From contig CANIPU010000001.1 of NCBI GenBank assembly GCA_947469485.1, forward strand, positions 62,001 to 126,000: DNA of 64,000 nt, given 5' to 3'. This document shows positions 7,848-17,286 of the stretch, piece after piece. Made by a program: the position numbers and the translations under genes. The stretch is from Chitinophagaceae bacterium (lineage in GTDB: Bacteria; Bacteroidota; Bacteroidia; Chitinophagales; UBA10324). The first letter of the stretch is position 1. Every line of letters starts with the position of its first letter. Below the pieces are notes generated by a model that saw only the letters and a list, made by a program, of their open reading frames with translations, was not told the DNA's origin and searched no databases.

Positions 7848-8699
7848 ATGAAATTCAATTACTTCCATTTAATAGTACTGTTTTCTATTATTCTGATTCC
7901 GCGGATTTCGACTGCTCAACTTTCGTGCTGCGCTAATCCGAAGGCGGTAAACGGAATGAAAATATTTGTTCATGACCCTGTTTTTTTATCAGCACATGAG
8001 AGTCCGTTGCCGTTTAATTATGTTGATGCAGCCGGAAAAATGATTTCATTTTCAACTTCAGATGGAAAGAATGCAAGTGCGTATGAAATTAAAGCTTCCA
8101 TCCCTACCACTAATTATCTTTTTGTTTTTCATGAATGGTGGGGATTGAATGATTACATAAAACAGCGCGCCGATGAATTGCAAAAATCTATTGGCAATGT
8201 AAATGTGATTGCACTTGACATTTATGATGGTAAAATTGCCACTGTTGCCGATTCAGCAGGCGCTTATATGAGTGCGGTAAAGGATGCGCGACTTGAAAGT
8301 ATTATTAATGGTGCCATTACTTATGCCGGGAAAACTGCACGCATAGCAACAATAGGCTGGTGCTTTGGTGGTGGTTTATCATTAAAAGGAACTTCACTTG
8401 CCGGGAAGCAAGCTGTTGGTTGTGTAATGTATTATGGAATGCCCATTACTGAAGTAAACAAATTAAAAGAGCTGAATTGCGATGTGCTTGGAATATTTGC
8501 TTCGAAAGAAAAATGGATTTCGCCTCAGGTTGTTGCACAGTTTGAAAAGGATATGAAGAGCGCAGGAAAAAATTTAACTGTAAAGAATTACGATGCCGAA
8601 CACGCTTTTGCCAATCCAAGCAATCCGCATTACGATAAAGTTGCTGCAGCTGATGCAAATGCAAATGCGTTGGAATTTTTGAAGAAGGTTTTTATATAG
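7848..8699 (+). CDS. secreted dienelactone-hydrolase-family protein
   Basis: 283 aa from the ATG at 7848, chosen because it gives a signal peptide (FHLIVLFSIILIPRISTAQ); an upstream in-frame ATG at 7794 adds 18 residues without a signal. Alpha/beta-hydrolase of the dienelactone hydrolase family: HEWWGLNDYIKQRADELQ near the N-terminus, nucleophile elbow GWCFGGGLS with Cys, and AEHAFANPS carrying the His. The acid position, Asp in the family, looks like Glu in FASKEKWIS. Export to the periplasm is unlike the cytosolic DLHs of aromatic degradation. Substrate unknown. Confidence 0.8.
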   Translation: MKFNYFHLIVLFSIILIPRISTAQLSCCANPKAVNGMKIFVHDPVFLSAHESPLPFNYVDAAGKMISFSTSDGKNASAYEIKASIPTTNYLFVFHEWWGLNDYIKQRADELQKSIGNVNVIALDIYDGKIATVADSAGAYMSAVKDARLESIINGAITYAGKTARIATIGWCFGGGLSLKGTSLAGKQAVGCVMYYGMPITEVNKLKELNCDVLGIFASKEKWISPQVVAQFEKDMKSAGKNLTVKNYDAEHAFANPSNPHYDKVAAADANANALEFLKKVFI

Positions 8700-8741
8700 C
8701 GAATAGTAAGCATCACTACCAAGTTGCCAAGATTTATTAAT

Positions 8742-8777
8742 GCCTTGAAGATTTTTTCTTCAGGGCTTTTTGTTTTT
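8742..8777 (+). terminator. terminator after the dienelactone hydrolase gene
   Basis: Nine-bp stem with one G-U (8742-8750 with 8758-8766), 7-nt loop, followed by TTTTTGTTTTT. It isolates the enzyme gene from the next plus-strand gene. Confidence 0.7.
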
Positions 8778-8878
8778 AAGTGATGTAATTAACACTGCTA
8801 TTCATTCACATAATTCTTAAGCAACTTTTTCGTTTTTAATTCAATTGAATAAATACTAAACATTAATTGCTGAATGTT

Positions 8879-9469
8879 ATGGACGAAATCAATCTCTTAA
8901 AAAAGGAACTTGAAAAGAAGGATAAGATTATTGCGTTCTTGTTAGAAAAGATTGCTTCCATATACGACAAACCTGTTAATGCGAAGCAAGGGATTGGTTA
9001 TAGTGAACTGCACAATGAGCATCAGTCAGAACAGATTGGTATAAGTGATGCCAATAATTCCAATCTCATGCAAGTGATGGATAATATTGAGATGAATAAT
9101 ACCAATCCATTACAACAGACTGGTAATAGTGAAGCCAATATTTCCAAACAGCTACATGAGATTGGAATTATTGAAATGAATACCGCTAATGCACTCGCTT
9201 TACAACGCGAAATAAAAATGCTCTTTCACATTAACACCAAAAAAAAGAGTTTGAGAAGCACCACCAATGTGATGCTTTACCTGCATAACCATCCAAATGC
9301 AACACGGCTGGAACTGGCTAAAGCCGCAGGTTTATCTGCACCCGGATTTGCAAAACACTTTCTGCGGATTCGCAATAAGGGTTTGCTTAAAAAACTATCG
9401 TGGAAAGAATATGCCCTCACCGAAAATTCCAAAGCCATTCTTTCCAGGGCTTTTGGAAAAAGTAAATGA
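8879..9469 (+). CDS. coiled-coil, 14-residue-repeat, winged-helix protein
   Basis: 196 aa from ATG 8879; a TTG four codons upstream would also work. Three parts are visible. Residues 1-25 form a charged leucine-heptad helix (EINLLKKELEKKDKIIAFLL). Residues about 50-115 contain four imperfect 14-residue repeats with the pattern G-x-x-E-x-N-x-(S/T)-N-x-L. The C-terminal 80 residues resemble a winged helix (TRLELAKAAGLSAPGFAKHF as helix-turn-helix, then RIRNKGLLKKLSWKEYALTE as wing). A DNA-binding regulator is inferred; family and target are unknown. Confidence 0.6.
   Translation: MDEINLLKKELEKKDKIIAFLLEKIASIYDKPVNAKQGIGYSELHNEHQSEQIGISDANNSNLMQVMDNIEMNNTNPLQQTGNSEANISKQLHEIGIIEMNTANALALQREIKMLFHINTKKKSLRSTTNVMLYLHNHPNATRLELAKAAGLSAPGFAKHFLRIRNKGLLKKLSWKEYALTENSKAILSRAFGKSK
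9028..9210 (+). repeat. four imperfect 42-bp coding repeats
   Basis: Within the winged-helix gene the translated units GISDANNSNLMQVM, DNIEMNNTNPLQQT, GNSEANISKQLHEI and GIIEMNTANALALQ follow each other in register. The DNA of the units is diverged, so they are old and only moderately prone to slippage. Boundaries are approximate. Confidence 0.55.
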
Positions 9470-9556
9470 TGTAAAATTGGATCAAAATTGAGAATCAAAT
9501 TTAAGTTAATCAGCATTCTATTAAACTAAAAATACTGAAGCACTTTCTATTGTATT

Positions 9557-10336
9557 TTACTTCTTGTGTTTTGCTTGAGGCATAAATTTTATTCCAAACT
9601 GCATTGGTGGAACTAGTTGTTGAAGGTCACCTTTCTTAGAACTCAGACTGATAGTAATATAAAATTTAGTTGCTTTTGAATCAGGAACATAAAACTGTAT
9701 TGAAGACTGAAATAGAAGACTCCGAGAAGTAAACGCTTTTGTATAATCGCTTTCTGAAACCCATTTATCATGATAATACCAACCTTTACCTATTTTTCCA
9801 TTCTGGAGTATCCATGAAATTTTTTCTGTAAGTGATACATCAAATCTTCTGCCCTTGAAATATTTAGTTGGTTGTATGGAAGGAACTAATAATCGTGTAT
9901 CAGCAAAGTATCCGTGTGTGTTATATTCTATCCCATCGTTTGAATTTTCATAAAATGAATATTTATTTTTCTCAAAAGTTAAACCTGGAACCACTTCAAT
10001 CCCATTCCCCTTTTTATTTAATGAGTAGTATCCAAGACCTAATGAAGAAGATATTGAACTAGAAGAATTTTCATTCCCGTTAAACCAACTCAACATTGGT
10101 ATTCCTTTATCAGCTTGAGCGGCAAAAGAGATAAAAAAATGATTACTGAAACTATGTGCTATGCCTGCATGAAAGTTAATCATATTAAAATATGGTTGAA
10201 AAACAATCTTAGTTTGCTTTGTTGAATCAAAACAATAAACATCAATCTGCTGAGGATAAAATTTATAAGAACAGGAATTCAATATGCTCATAAATAACAA
10301 TGAAAAAATAATTAATTGAACTCGCTGGAAATTCAT
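9557..10336 (-). CDS. predicted lipoprotein of unknown function
   Basis: 259 aa. Signal peptide with lipobox ILNSC, Cys at 22, so it is probably a membrane-anchored lipoprotein. The mature part is rich in aromatic and alternating residues (beta-rich) without a motif I recognise. It is downstream of, and on the same strand as, the TonB receptor gene, 57 bp away, and may share its transcript. It could be a small barrel-like or lipocalin-like protein; not assigned. Confidence 0.6.
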   Translation of the reverse strand: MNFQRVQLIIFSLLFMSILNSCSYKFYPQQIDVYCFDSTKQTKIVFQPYFNMINFHAGIAHSFSNHFFISFAAQADKGIPMLSWFNGNENSSSSISSSLGLGYYSLNKKGNGIEVVPGLTFEKNKYSFYENSNDGIEYNTHGYFADTRLLVPSIQPTKYFKGRRFDVSLTEKISWILQNGKIGKGWYYHDKWVSESDYTKAFTSRSLLFQSSIQFYVPDSKATKFYITISLSSKKGDLQQLVPPMQFGIKFMPQAKHKK

Positions 10337-10393
10337 CTTAAAAACAATTATGTAAAATAATATTTTTTTGTGAAGTTAAACTTCAATTAGTTT

Positions 10394-12838
10394 CTAAAAA
10401 TCTATCCTGTAATAAAACAGAGGCAACCGTCCCAACTGGTAATCATAACGAATGGGTGATGCGGTTGCATCGAAATTATCGGGCGCGTAAGTGAGTTTCA
10501 GAATATTTTTAGTATCAAACAGGTTCACAATATCCAAACCGATTTCGTGCGATACTTTTTTTCCGTTGATGCGGTAATTGATTTTTAAATCGGCGCGGAA
10601 ATATGAAGGCAGTTGCAAAGTGTTGCGCGCTGAATCTATGTACACAATGTCTTTCTGATAAACAGAAGCAGCCGTGTCAACCGGTCCGTACCATCGGCCG
10701 CCGGCAACAGTAATTTTTGTACTCAACTGCAGGGCATGTTTGTTTTTAAAAACAAATTCTTTCGCCAGAATTCCATTGGCAGCATACTGTCCGTTAAAAT
10801 CGGTTCTGCGTTCAACGCCATCACTGCCTTTGTAATTCGATTCGAACATGGAGAGTGTTAAAAGGAAGTAATAATTCTTACTGAATCCTTTTTCGAGCGT
10901 GAACTCCAAACCATAATTCTGCCCGGTGCCCTTGTTTTCCAGTGTATCAGGAAAGAAACGGGAGAAGCCAGCACCCGAATTCACCAATGAAAAAGAAGAA
11001 GATTGTTTGGTAACAGGCACATCATACAAGTACTGATAATAGGCTTCAGTTTTAAAGTATAAATGTTTGCCCAATAGTTTGTCGTACGAAATAACGGAGT
11101 GATAACTTTTTGTTAATCCCATATCGTGATTGTATTCGTGCGCCACGCCATTACTGAATTCGGGACTGTAGAAATACAAGTAAGTATTCTGAATCTGGCT
11201 ATGCATTCCTAAACCGATATTGAGCGACTGGTTATTTTTCATTTCGTACTTCATTCCAATGCGTGGCTCCACAGGAGAAAGCGCATTTCCCAATGAGAAA
11301 TACAATGCATGCAAACCGATATTAAATGTGAGTGCATCGCTTGGTTTATAATGAATCTGAAAATACGGTTGAATGAGGTTTGCCATTTCATGCGCATCCC
11401 ATCGTTTGTAGAACTGATAATAAAGCGGAGAGAGCGTATCAATGCTGCGGACGCTATCCAGAAAGTTAAAAAAGTAAGTATCAATATTGAATCCTGTTTT
11501 GAACGAAAGGTGATTATTAATCCTATTGGTTAAGTACCAGGCAGCTGAAACTTTATCCTGCATAAACGAATAACCAAGCAAATGCGGAATACTATCTACA
11601 ACAAAAACACTATCAGCGTTTATATGACGATATACCAGTTCATGATGAACTTTCTGACTTTCGTCCTGATACATTAAGGTGAACTTCGAAAACAGATTTT
11701 GATTGAATGATTTATTCAGACTGAAACCCACCACACCCATTTGCGAGGCAAAGTATTGGTCGCGGTCGTTCTCGCCATAAATATTTCGTATTGGTTTTGT
11801 TTGTTCGCTAATGAGAATGGCAACTTTACTCATTCCGCCAACTCCGAAAACAGAAAAATTGGTGTTGCCCTTCATGGGGAAATTTAAACGGAAAGAACCA
11901 TCCTGATAATGCGGCACGGCATCGGTTCCGATTTCAATTCCGAGAGCGCTGAATAAAGCGAGTGTACTGTATCGGTAGGTAACAAGGTAAGTTGATTTAC
12001 TTTTTTTACTGAATGGTCCTTCTGCTAAAACTTCGGTACCCAGAAAACCAAACTGTCCGCTGAACTCATGCTTCTCGTTATTTCCGTTACGCAATTTCAA
12101 ATCGAATGCACCTGCAATGGAGTTTCCTAACTCTGCTGGGAAAGCGCCGGTATAAAAATCGGAGTTCGCTAAAATTTTATTATTAAGAATAGAAACCGGT
12201 CCGCCCGCAGTTCCGGGAATATTAAAGTGATTAGGATTAAAAATATCCACCCCTTCCAACCGCCACAAAACACCCGAAGGCGAATTGCCGCGCACCACAA
12301 TATCATTGCGCGAATCATCAGCACCTTGCACGCCGGCGAAGTTGCTAGCCATACGCGCAGGGTCGCCCCGACTGCCTGCATACCGATTGGTTTCTTCAAT
12401 TGAAAAAGTTCGAGTGCTCACGGTGCTCATTTCGTTGCTGCTTTGCCCGACCTTGTTTGCACTCACCACAATCTCTTCAATATTTTTTGCACTCGATTCC
12501 AGGTGAACATCAATTACAGATTCTTTACCTGATGAAAGAATAATATCGCGAACAAATCCTTCAATGTATCCGACATAAGTAATGTGCAATGAATACCTGC
12601 CTACTGCAATTTCATCAAAACGATAGTTTCCGTTTTCATCAGAATAAATTCCTTTCACAATTGAACTATCCTTCATTAATAAAACAGTTGCACCTGTTAA
12701 TGGAAAATTACTTTCTGCATCATACACAATTCCGCGAATGGTTTGCGTTGGAGTTTGCGCTAAGCAATTTGACAGATTAATTGTAAAAAGCAGAGTAAAA
12801 ATTGAAGTTATAAAAAGCGAAAGAAGGTTTCTTTTCAT
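10394..12838 (-). CDS. TonB-dependent receptor with CarboxypepD-regulatory N-terminus
   Basis: 814 aa outer-membrane transporter. After a signal peptide (to about residue 27, CLAQ) comes a carboxypeptidase-regulatory-like domain (residues 32-115: IRGIVYDAESNFPLTGATVLL, DENGNYRFDEIAVGRYSLHITYVGY), then the plug (IVVRGNSPSGVLWRLEGVDI, about 180-290) and a long barrel ending with FYYRIDF, an aromatic terminal residue. This is the single-component type of the Bacteroidota, not a SusC with a SusD partner, as no SusD is present. The substrate is unknown. A soluble TonB C-terminal domain protein is encoded 1.3 kb upstream. Confidence 0.9.
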   Translation of the reverse strand: MKRNLLSLFITSIFTLLFTINLSNCLAQTPTQTIRGIVYDAESNFPLTGATVLLMKDSSIVKGIYSDENGNYRFDEIAVGRYSLHITYVGYIEGFVRDIILSSGKESVIDVHLESSAKNIEEIVVSANKVGQSSNEMSTVSTRTFSIEETNRYAGSRGDPARMASNFAGVQGADDSRNDIVVRGNSPSGVLWRLEGVDIFNPNHFNIPGTAGGPVSILNNKILANSDFYTGAFPAELGNSIAGAFDLKLRNGNNEKHEFSGQFGFLGTEVLAEGPFSKKSKSTYLVTYRYSTLALFSALGIEIGTDAVPHYQDGSFRLNFPMKGNTNFSVFGVGGMSKVAILISEQTKPIRNIYGENDRDQYFASQMGVVGFSLNKSFNQNLFSKFTLMYQDESQKVHHELVYRHINADSVFVVDSIPHLLGYSFMQDKVSAAWYLTNRINNHLSFKTGFNIDTYFFNFLDSVRSIDTLSPLYYQFYKRWDAHEMANLIQPYFQIHYKPSDALTFNIGLHALYFSLGNALSPVEPRIGMKYEMKNNQSLNIGLGMHSQIQNTYLYFYSPEFSNGVAHEYNHDMGLTKSYHSVISYDKLLGKHLYFKTEAYYQYLYDVPVTKQSSSFSLVNSGAGFSRFFPDTLENKGTGQNYGLEFTLEKGFSKNYYFLLTLSMFESNYKGSDGVERRTDFNGQYAANGILAKEFVFKNKHALQLSTKITVAGGRWYGPVDTAASVYQKDIVYIDSARNTLQLPSYFRADLKINYRINGKKVSHEIGLDIVNLFDTKNILKLTYAPDNFDATASPIRYDYQLGRLPLFYYRIDF

Positions 12839-12939
12839 ACCTGAAAATTTTGAATGCGAAAAGTAACAAGATAGTGTAACAGATGTGATTGACTTATATC
12901 AACTAATTAGTCAGAATAAATATTTAATTAAAAATGAAT

Positions 12940-14094
12940 TTAAAAAAGGCCGAATGCTTTTATAAAAACCGGTTTGTACCAAACCGCAATATGGTCGTGC
13001 GATGCATAATAATAAGAAGGGAAAAGAAAACACACCAAGGCACACACAAATAAAATTTTTCGCATTTCTATTTGCGAAATTTTTTCAACGAGAACAGCAA
13101 TAGAAATAAAAATTACAGGAAACATGTATCCGGCGCTTCGTGTAATATCTTCTACTGAAAAAGCAATAAGCAGTAACACAAACATCATTGCCGCTAAAGA
13201 AAGTATAACCGAATATTTCTTTTGTTTTAACAGCACAACGAAACAAACAATCAGCAGCAACCAGAAACCTTCAAGCGCTGAAAAGAGTCCGAGTGGAAAT
13301 GCGTGAATGGAATTCATTAACACTTCAACACCTATTCCTTTATCAGGAGTATGTAAATCAAAAACTTTTGATAGCAAGAATCGAATTATTGAATAACAAA
13401 TAAGCGCGAATAAAACAGTCGAAGATTTTTTTTCGAGCTTGAAAAAAGAAGAGAAAGAAAAATCGTTTGTTTTTATTTCATTGAATTTCCACCAGAGAAA
13501 AATCAAGAATGAAGCTACAACTGCTCGCTCATCGGTCCACGCTGCTAAAAAAGTGAAAATGAAAATGAGAAAGATATTGGAATACAACATCGCCAGCAAT
13601 AAAAACAAGTAAGCAACCACATCAAACCACGCATTGTTATCAGTAAATCCGGAATGACCAATATAAATAAAAGTAAAACCAATCGTTCCAAATAAAGCCA
13701 GTGTTTTATCCTTAGTTATTTTTTCAAAAAGTAAAAGCGAGAAGTATATCAATAAAATATTTACCAACCATTCAAAAACAATAATTGCATAATCATTCAG
13801 ATGAAAAGCAAAAGCAAGTATTGGAACAGTCAATCTGAATGTTCGCTTGGCAGCATTTGAGGCTTCATTAAAATTTAATGCCGTGAACGGATGTTCCCTT
13901 TGCTGATGAAAAGCCTGCCATCCTTTTATCTCTTTAAAAGTTTTTTCATACCCACTGAATTGTGGTGAAGCAAAAAAGAGAGAAAGAAATGTAAGCGTGA
14001 GAACTGATTTAATTTTCCAGTTGCGCGAAACAGTAAACTTCTCAATTCGTTCGATTATGTTTTCATAAACTGTTGAAAGACTTACAACGGACAT
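12940..14094 (-). CDS. polytopic membrane protein, function unknown
   Basis: 384 aa with about nine or ten hydrophobic segments and short loops (for example VLTLTFLSLFFA, FEWLVNILLIYFSLLLF, IFLIFIFTFLAAW, VLLLIAFSV). The overall plan, with a long first periplasmic loop and a glutamate/aspartate-containing DER in a later helix-loop, resembles lipid-linked-sugar glycosyltransferases of the GT-C type, but the diagnostic acidic motif is not clear. Preceded by a 102-bp gap from the TonB receptor start, it may be the first gene of that transcript. Confidence 0.55.
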   Translation of the reverse strand: MSVVSLSTVYENIIERIEKFTVSRNWKIKSVLTLTFLSLFFASPQFSGYEKTFKEIKGWQAFHQQREHPFTALNFNEASNAAKRTFRLTVPILAFAFHLNDYAIIVFEWLVNILLIYFSLLLFEKITKDKTLALFGTIGFTFIYIGHSGFTDNNAWFDVVAYLFLLLAMLYSNIFLIFIFTFLAAWTDERAVVASFLIFLWWKFNEIKTNDFSFSSFFKLEKKSSTVLFALICYSIIRFLLSKVFDLHTPDKGIGVEVLMNSIHAFPLGLFSALEGFWLLLIVCFVVLLKQKKYSVILSLAAMMFVLLLIAFSVEDITRSAGYMFPVIFISIAVLVEKISQIEMRKILFVCALVCFLFPSYYYASHDHIAVWYKPVFIKAFGLF

Positions 14095-14149
14095 CGTGGA
14101 ATTGAATTAGCTGAATAGATTTATTGAACCAAATGTAAAATTGAAAATA

Positions 14150-14590
14150 CTATTTCTTGCTTTCCGGAATAATGGTATAAGAAATCTTCGGTTCAGATCG
14201 AAATTCTTTCGGTTCAGCCAATTGGTAATTAATTTTCAATTCAGTTACTTCAGTATTAGCTAAAGATGTGTTTAAACGGAAATTAATAATCAACGATTTA
14301 TGAAATACCACATGTAGTCCCTGGTACCTTTTCTTTCCGAATTGCAATAATTTTACAAGCCTCAAAGCTTCTTCATCACAACCATATCCAATTCCGTGTT
14401 TGATCTTTGTAGAAATAACCTTTCCGAAAATATCTACATTGTAATCAACAGCAACTGCTCCTTCAATATTGTTCTTAATGGCCTCATCCGGATATTTAAG
14501 ATTATCCTCAATAAATTTATTCATAGATTCATTTCCACCAGAATAAGTTGGTTGAAGAATTAATCTCTCAGGTTTGAATTTCTTTTTCAC
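14150..14590 (-). CDS. soluble TonB C-terminal-domain protein
   Basis: 146 aa. Residues 12-100 fit the TonB C-terminal domain: PTYSGGNESMNKFIEDNLKYPDEA, then EGAVAVDYNVDIFGKVISTKIKHGIGYGCDEEALRLVKLL. No signal peptide or N-terminal anchor helix is present, whereas energy-transducing TonB proteins need one, so it cannot by itself couple to ExbBD. An orphan periplasm-domain homologue kept in the cytoplasm, or a truncated gene, are both possible. Its neighbour set includes a TonB receptor. Confidence 0.75.
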   Translation of the reverse strand: MKKKFKPERLILQPTYSGGNESMNKFIEDNLKYPDEAIKNNIEGAVAVDYNVDIFGKVISTKIKHGIGYGCDEEALRLVKLLQFGKKRYQGLHVVFHKSLIINFRLNTSLANTEVTELKINYQLAEPKEFRSEPKISYTIIPESKK

Positions 14591-14620
14591 TGAGTGAAAT
14601 ATATTACTGTATTTGTATAA

Positions 14621-14656
14621 ATAAAAATGCCGACCTCGAATAACGAAGACGGCATT
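14621..14656 (-). terminator. intrinsic terminator after rpsN
   Basis: Minus strand: eight-bp lower stem (AAATGCCG with its complement), a mismatch, then five more pairs including one G-U, and a T-rich tail. It lies 24 bp after the rpsN stop and ends the rpsJ-to-rpsN unit before the inserted genes. Confidence 0.75.
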
Positions 14657-14679
14657 TAATTTTTATTGAAAATATTTTT

Positions 14680-14949
14680 TTACCAACTTGATTTAGTCAA
14701 TCCCGGAATTTTTCCGAAGAGTGCTAACTGGCGGAACATCTGACGCGACAATCCAAACTGACGAATGTAACCACGGGAACGACCTGAGATAGCGCAACGA
14801 TTGTGCTTGCGGATTTTTGATGAATTCTTTGGTAGTTTATCTAACCCGACTAAATCGCCCGAAGCTTTTAACTCGGCACGCTTTGCAGCATACTTCGCTA
14901 CCATTCTTTCACGCTTTCTTTCTCTGGCTTTTACTGATTCTTTTGCCAT
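14680..14949 (-). CDS. rpsN: 30S ribosomal protein S14
   Basis: 89 aa, the long zinc-independent form: it lacks the CxxC pairs of the short form. C-terminus [25 protein letters not shown] is the family signature. S14 assembles into the 30S head. It starts one base after the rplE stop. It is the last gene of the S10 segment; the normal next gene rpsH lies 7 kb downstream. Confidence 0.98.
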   Translation of the reverse strand: MAKESVKARERKRERMVAKYAAKRAELKASGDLVGLDKLPKNSSKIRKHNRCAISGRSRGYIRQFGLSRQMFRQLALFGKIPGLTKSSW

Positions 14950-14950
14950 A

Positions 14951-15520
14951 TTAATTCTGTTCTGATTTTAAACTTTTAAATGGTAAACCTAATTCTTTCA
15001 AAAGAGCAAATGCTTCAGCATCTGTATTAGCAGTGGTAACGAATGTGATATCCATTCCATTCATATGAGTTACTTTATCAATATCAATTTCAGGGAAAAT
15101 AATCTGTTCAGTAATTCCAAGAGTATAATTTCCTCTGCCGTCAAAACTTTTTTCGTTTACACCTTTGAAATCACGAACGCGTGGTAGCGCAACAGAGAAA
15201 AGACGATCCATGAATTCATACATGCGGTCACCTCTCAATGTCACTCTCACACCAACCCCAACTCCAACTCTCAATTTGAAATTAGAAATATCTTTCTTTG
15301 ATTTTGTTGCCATTGCTTTCTGACCGGTGATGGTGGTCATTTCGGTTACTGCAACATCAATCATCTTTTTGTCAGAAGTAGCTTTACCAACACCCTGGTT
15401 GATAGCAATCTTAGAGATCTTAGGCACCTGCATAACACTGGTGTAGTTGAACTGCTTCATCATAGCAGGAACAACCTGATCTTTGTACTTCTTTTTTAAA
15501 CGGGCAACATATCCTTCCAT
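14951..15520 (-). CDS. rplE: 50S ribosomal protein L5
   Basis: 189 aa. L5 binds 5S rRNA and contacts the P-site tRNA. Motifs include the conserved [19 protein letters not shown] and [23 protein letters not shown]. Length and start are usual. Next to rplX as expected. Confidence 0.98.
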   Translation of the reverse strand: MEGYVARLKKKYKDQVVPAMMKQFNYTSVMQVPKISKIAINQGVGKATSDKKMIDVAVTEMTTITGQKAMATKSKKDISNFKLRVGVGVGVRVTLRGDRMYEFMDRLFSVALPRVRDFKGVNEKSFDGRGNYTLGITEQIIFPEIDIDKVTHMNGMDITFVTTANTDAEAFALLKELGLPFKSLKSEQN

Positions 15521-15548
15521 AATTTCCTTTTATCTTTTTTTGGAATTG

Positions 15549-15899
15549 TTATTTGATTACAGCTCCAGATTTTTTTGCAATTCTGATTGCAGTTCCATTC
15601 TCCCGCTTGCGTCCTACACGGGTAGCAGTTCCTCCTTTTGGATCAACTAAAGCTATATTAGAAATATGAACTTTAGCTTCCTTTTTTACAATTCCTCCGT
15701 TCGGGGTTTTTGCGTCAGGTTTAGTGTGGCGAGAAACGATGTTTACACCTTCAACCAAAGCACGCATTTCATCCGGCAGTACTTCTATAACACGGCCTTT
15801 CTTTCCTTTGTCATCACCAGCGAGCATTATTACCATATCCCCTTTGCGGATATTTAATTTCGCTTTGAATCTTTTGGTTACTGATTTATCTCTTTTCAT
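15549..15899 (-). CDS. rplX: 50S ribosomal protein L24
   Basis: 116 aa. L24 starts large-subunit assembly. The KOW motif is clear ([25 protein letters not shown]) followed by the [13 protein letters not shown] loop. A 3-bp gap separates it from rplN. Confidence 0.98.
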   Translation of the reverse strand: MKRDKSVTKRFKAKLNIRKGDMVIMLAGDDKGKKGRVIEVLPDEMRALVEGVNIVSRHTKPDAKTPNGGIVKKEAKVHISNIALVDPKGGTATRVGRKRENGTAIRIAKKSGAVIK

Positions 15900-15902
15900 T
15901 TT

Positions 15903-16271
15903 CTACAAAACTTCAGGGGCTAATGAAATAATTTTCATGTATTGTTTTTCACGCAACTCTCTTGCTACAGGTCCAAAGATGCGGGTTCCGCGTGGTTCAT
16001 TTGAATCGTTAAGCAATACCACCGCATTATCATCGAAACGAATGTATGAACCATCTTTACGACGAATTCGATTTTTTACACGAACGATTACGGCTTTTGT
16101 AACAGTTCCTTTTTTAACTGTTCCTGCTGGAATAGCGTCTTTTACAGTAACAACAACAGTATCGCCAATGCTCGCATAACGCTGGTGTGCGTGTCCGAGA
16201 ATGCGGATAACGAGCACTTCTCTGGCTCCGCTATTATCTGCTACATTCAATCTTGATTCTGTCTGTACCAT
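15903..16271 (-). CDS. rplN: 50S ribosomal protein L14
   Basis: 122 aa, the invariant length of L14, which sits at the subunit interface. Start [19 protein letters not shown] and the end [24 protein letters not shown] are both family signatures. No anomalies. Confidence 0.99.
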   Translation of the reverse strand: MVQTESRLNVADNSGAREVLVIRILGHAHQRYASIGDTVVVTVKDAIPAGTVKKGTVTKAVIVRVKNRIRRKDGSYIRFDDNAVVLLNDSNEPRGTRIFGPVARELREKQYMKIISLAPEVL

Positions 16272-16345
16272 TTTTCTTTCTTCTTTTGAATCTGTTGTTT
16301 TAATTACTAAGTCCCATTTAACACGGGAGAAAGCAAAGAAATTTT

Positions 16346-16603
16346 TTACTTAGCTTTTTCGATTATAGAAACCAAACGCCATCTTTTAGTTTTACTTAAT
16401 GGTCGAGTTTCTTCAATTGTAACTGTATCTCCAATTCCACATTCATTCTTTTCGTCATGCGCATGAAATTTGGTAGACTTTTTCAAATACTTACCATATT
16501 TAGGGTGCATAACTTTTCTTTCAACACTAACAGTTATGGTTTTATCCATTTTACTGCTGGTTACAAGCCCATTCCGGGTTTTTCTTAATTTCCTATCTTC
16601 CAT
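16346..16603 (-). CDS. rpsQ: 30S ribosomal protein S17
   Basis: 85 aa OB-fold protein that binds 16S rRNA early in assembly. Seen: [33 protein letters not shown] and the C-terminal [19 protein letters not shown]. The gap to rplN is 74 bp, the widest within this stretch, without a visible hairpin. Confidence 0.98.
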   Translation of the reverse strand: MEDRKLRKTRNGLVTSSKMDKTITVSVERKVMHPKYGKYLKKSTKFHAHDEKNECGIGDTVTIEETRPLSKTKRWRLVSIIEKAK

Positions 16604-16611
16604 GATCCGGA

Positions 16612-16824
16612 TTATTTATTAGTAGTTTGCTTAGCACGATTTGCTGTTTCATGAGTCATACGCGCAATGTCTCTGCGCAAATAGCGCATAGTCATTGGGT
16701 TTTCCAATGGTGTAACCGTGTGGTTAAAATGCATTCGCTGCAGTCTGGTTTTTTCTTCTGCCAATTTCGCTTTCAGGTCTGCATCTGAAAGTTCGTGCAG
16801 GTTTAGTTTTACTTTTTTAGCCAT
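16612..16824 (-). CDS. rpmC: 50S ribosomal protein L29
   Basis: 70 aa two-helix protein at the polypeptide exit. Key pattern: [24 protein letters not shown] and the second helix [17 protein letters not shown]. It sits between rplP and rpsQ as usual. Confidence 0.97.
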   Translation of the reverse strand: MAKKVKLNLHELSDADLKAKLAEEKTRLQRMHFNHTVTPLENPMTMRYLRRDIARMTHETANRAKQTTNK

Positions 16825-16844
16825 TGTTGCTTACTGTTTATTTA

Positions 16845-17264
16845 TCAGGCTTTGTATTCGCGACTAATGATGAACTTTGTTTTAATCGGAAGTTTTTGAG
16901 CGGCTAACGCCATCGCTTCACGAGCAATTAAAAGTGATACGCCTTCGGCTTCGAACAAAATTCTACCTGGTTTTACTACTGCTACCCATCCCTCGGGGCC
17001 TCCCTTACCTTTTCCCATACGAACCTCAGCAGGTTTTGCTGTTTTGGCTTTATCAGGGAATATTCGAATCCAAACCTGACCTTCACGCTTCATGTGACGG
17101 GTTAATGCAACACGGGCGGCTTCAATTTGCTTGTCGGTAAGCCAGATTTGATCCATTGCCTTCAATCCAAACGAACCAAAAGAAAGAGAAGCTCCACGAT
17201 GATCGTTTCCTTTCATCTTGCCTCTCTGCGGTCTGCGCCACTTGGTCTTTTTCGGTTGTAACAT
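16845..17264 (-). CDS. rplP: 50S ribosomal protein L16
   Basis: 139 aa. L16 organises the A-site of the large subunit. Signature stretches: [14 protein letters not shown] at the start, [37 protein letters not shown] and the end [10 protein letters not shown]. Complete and ordinary. Confidence 0.98.
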   Translation of the reverse strand: MLQPKKTKWRRPQRGKMKGNDHRGASLSFGSFGLKAMDQIWLTDKQIEAARVALTRHMKREGQVWIRIFPDKAKTAKPAEVRMGKGKGGPEGWVAVVKPGRILFEAEGVSLLIAREAMALAAQKLPIKTKFIISREYKA

Positions 17265-17286
17265 AATGCTCTCTTATTATCGTTTC

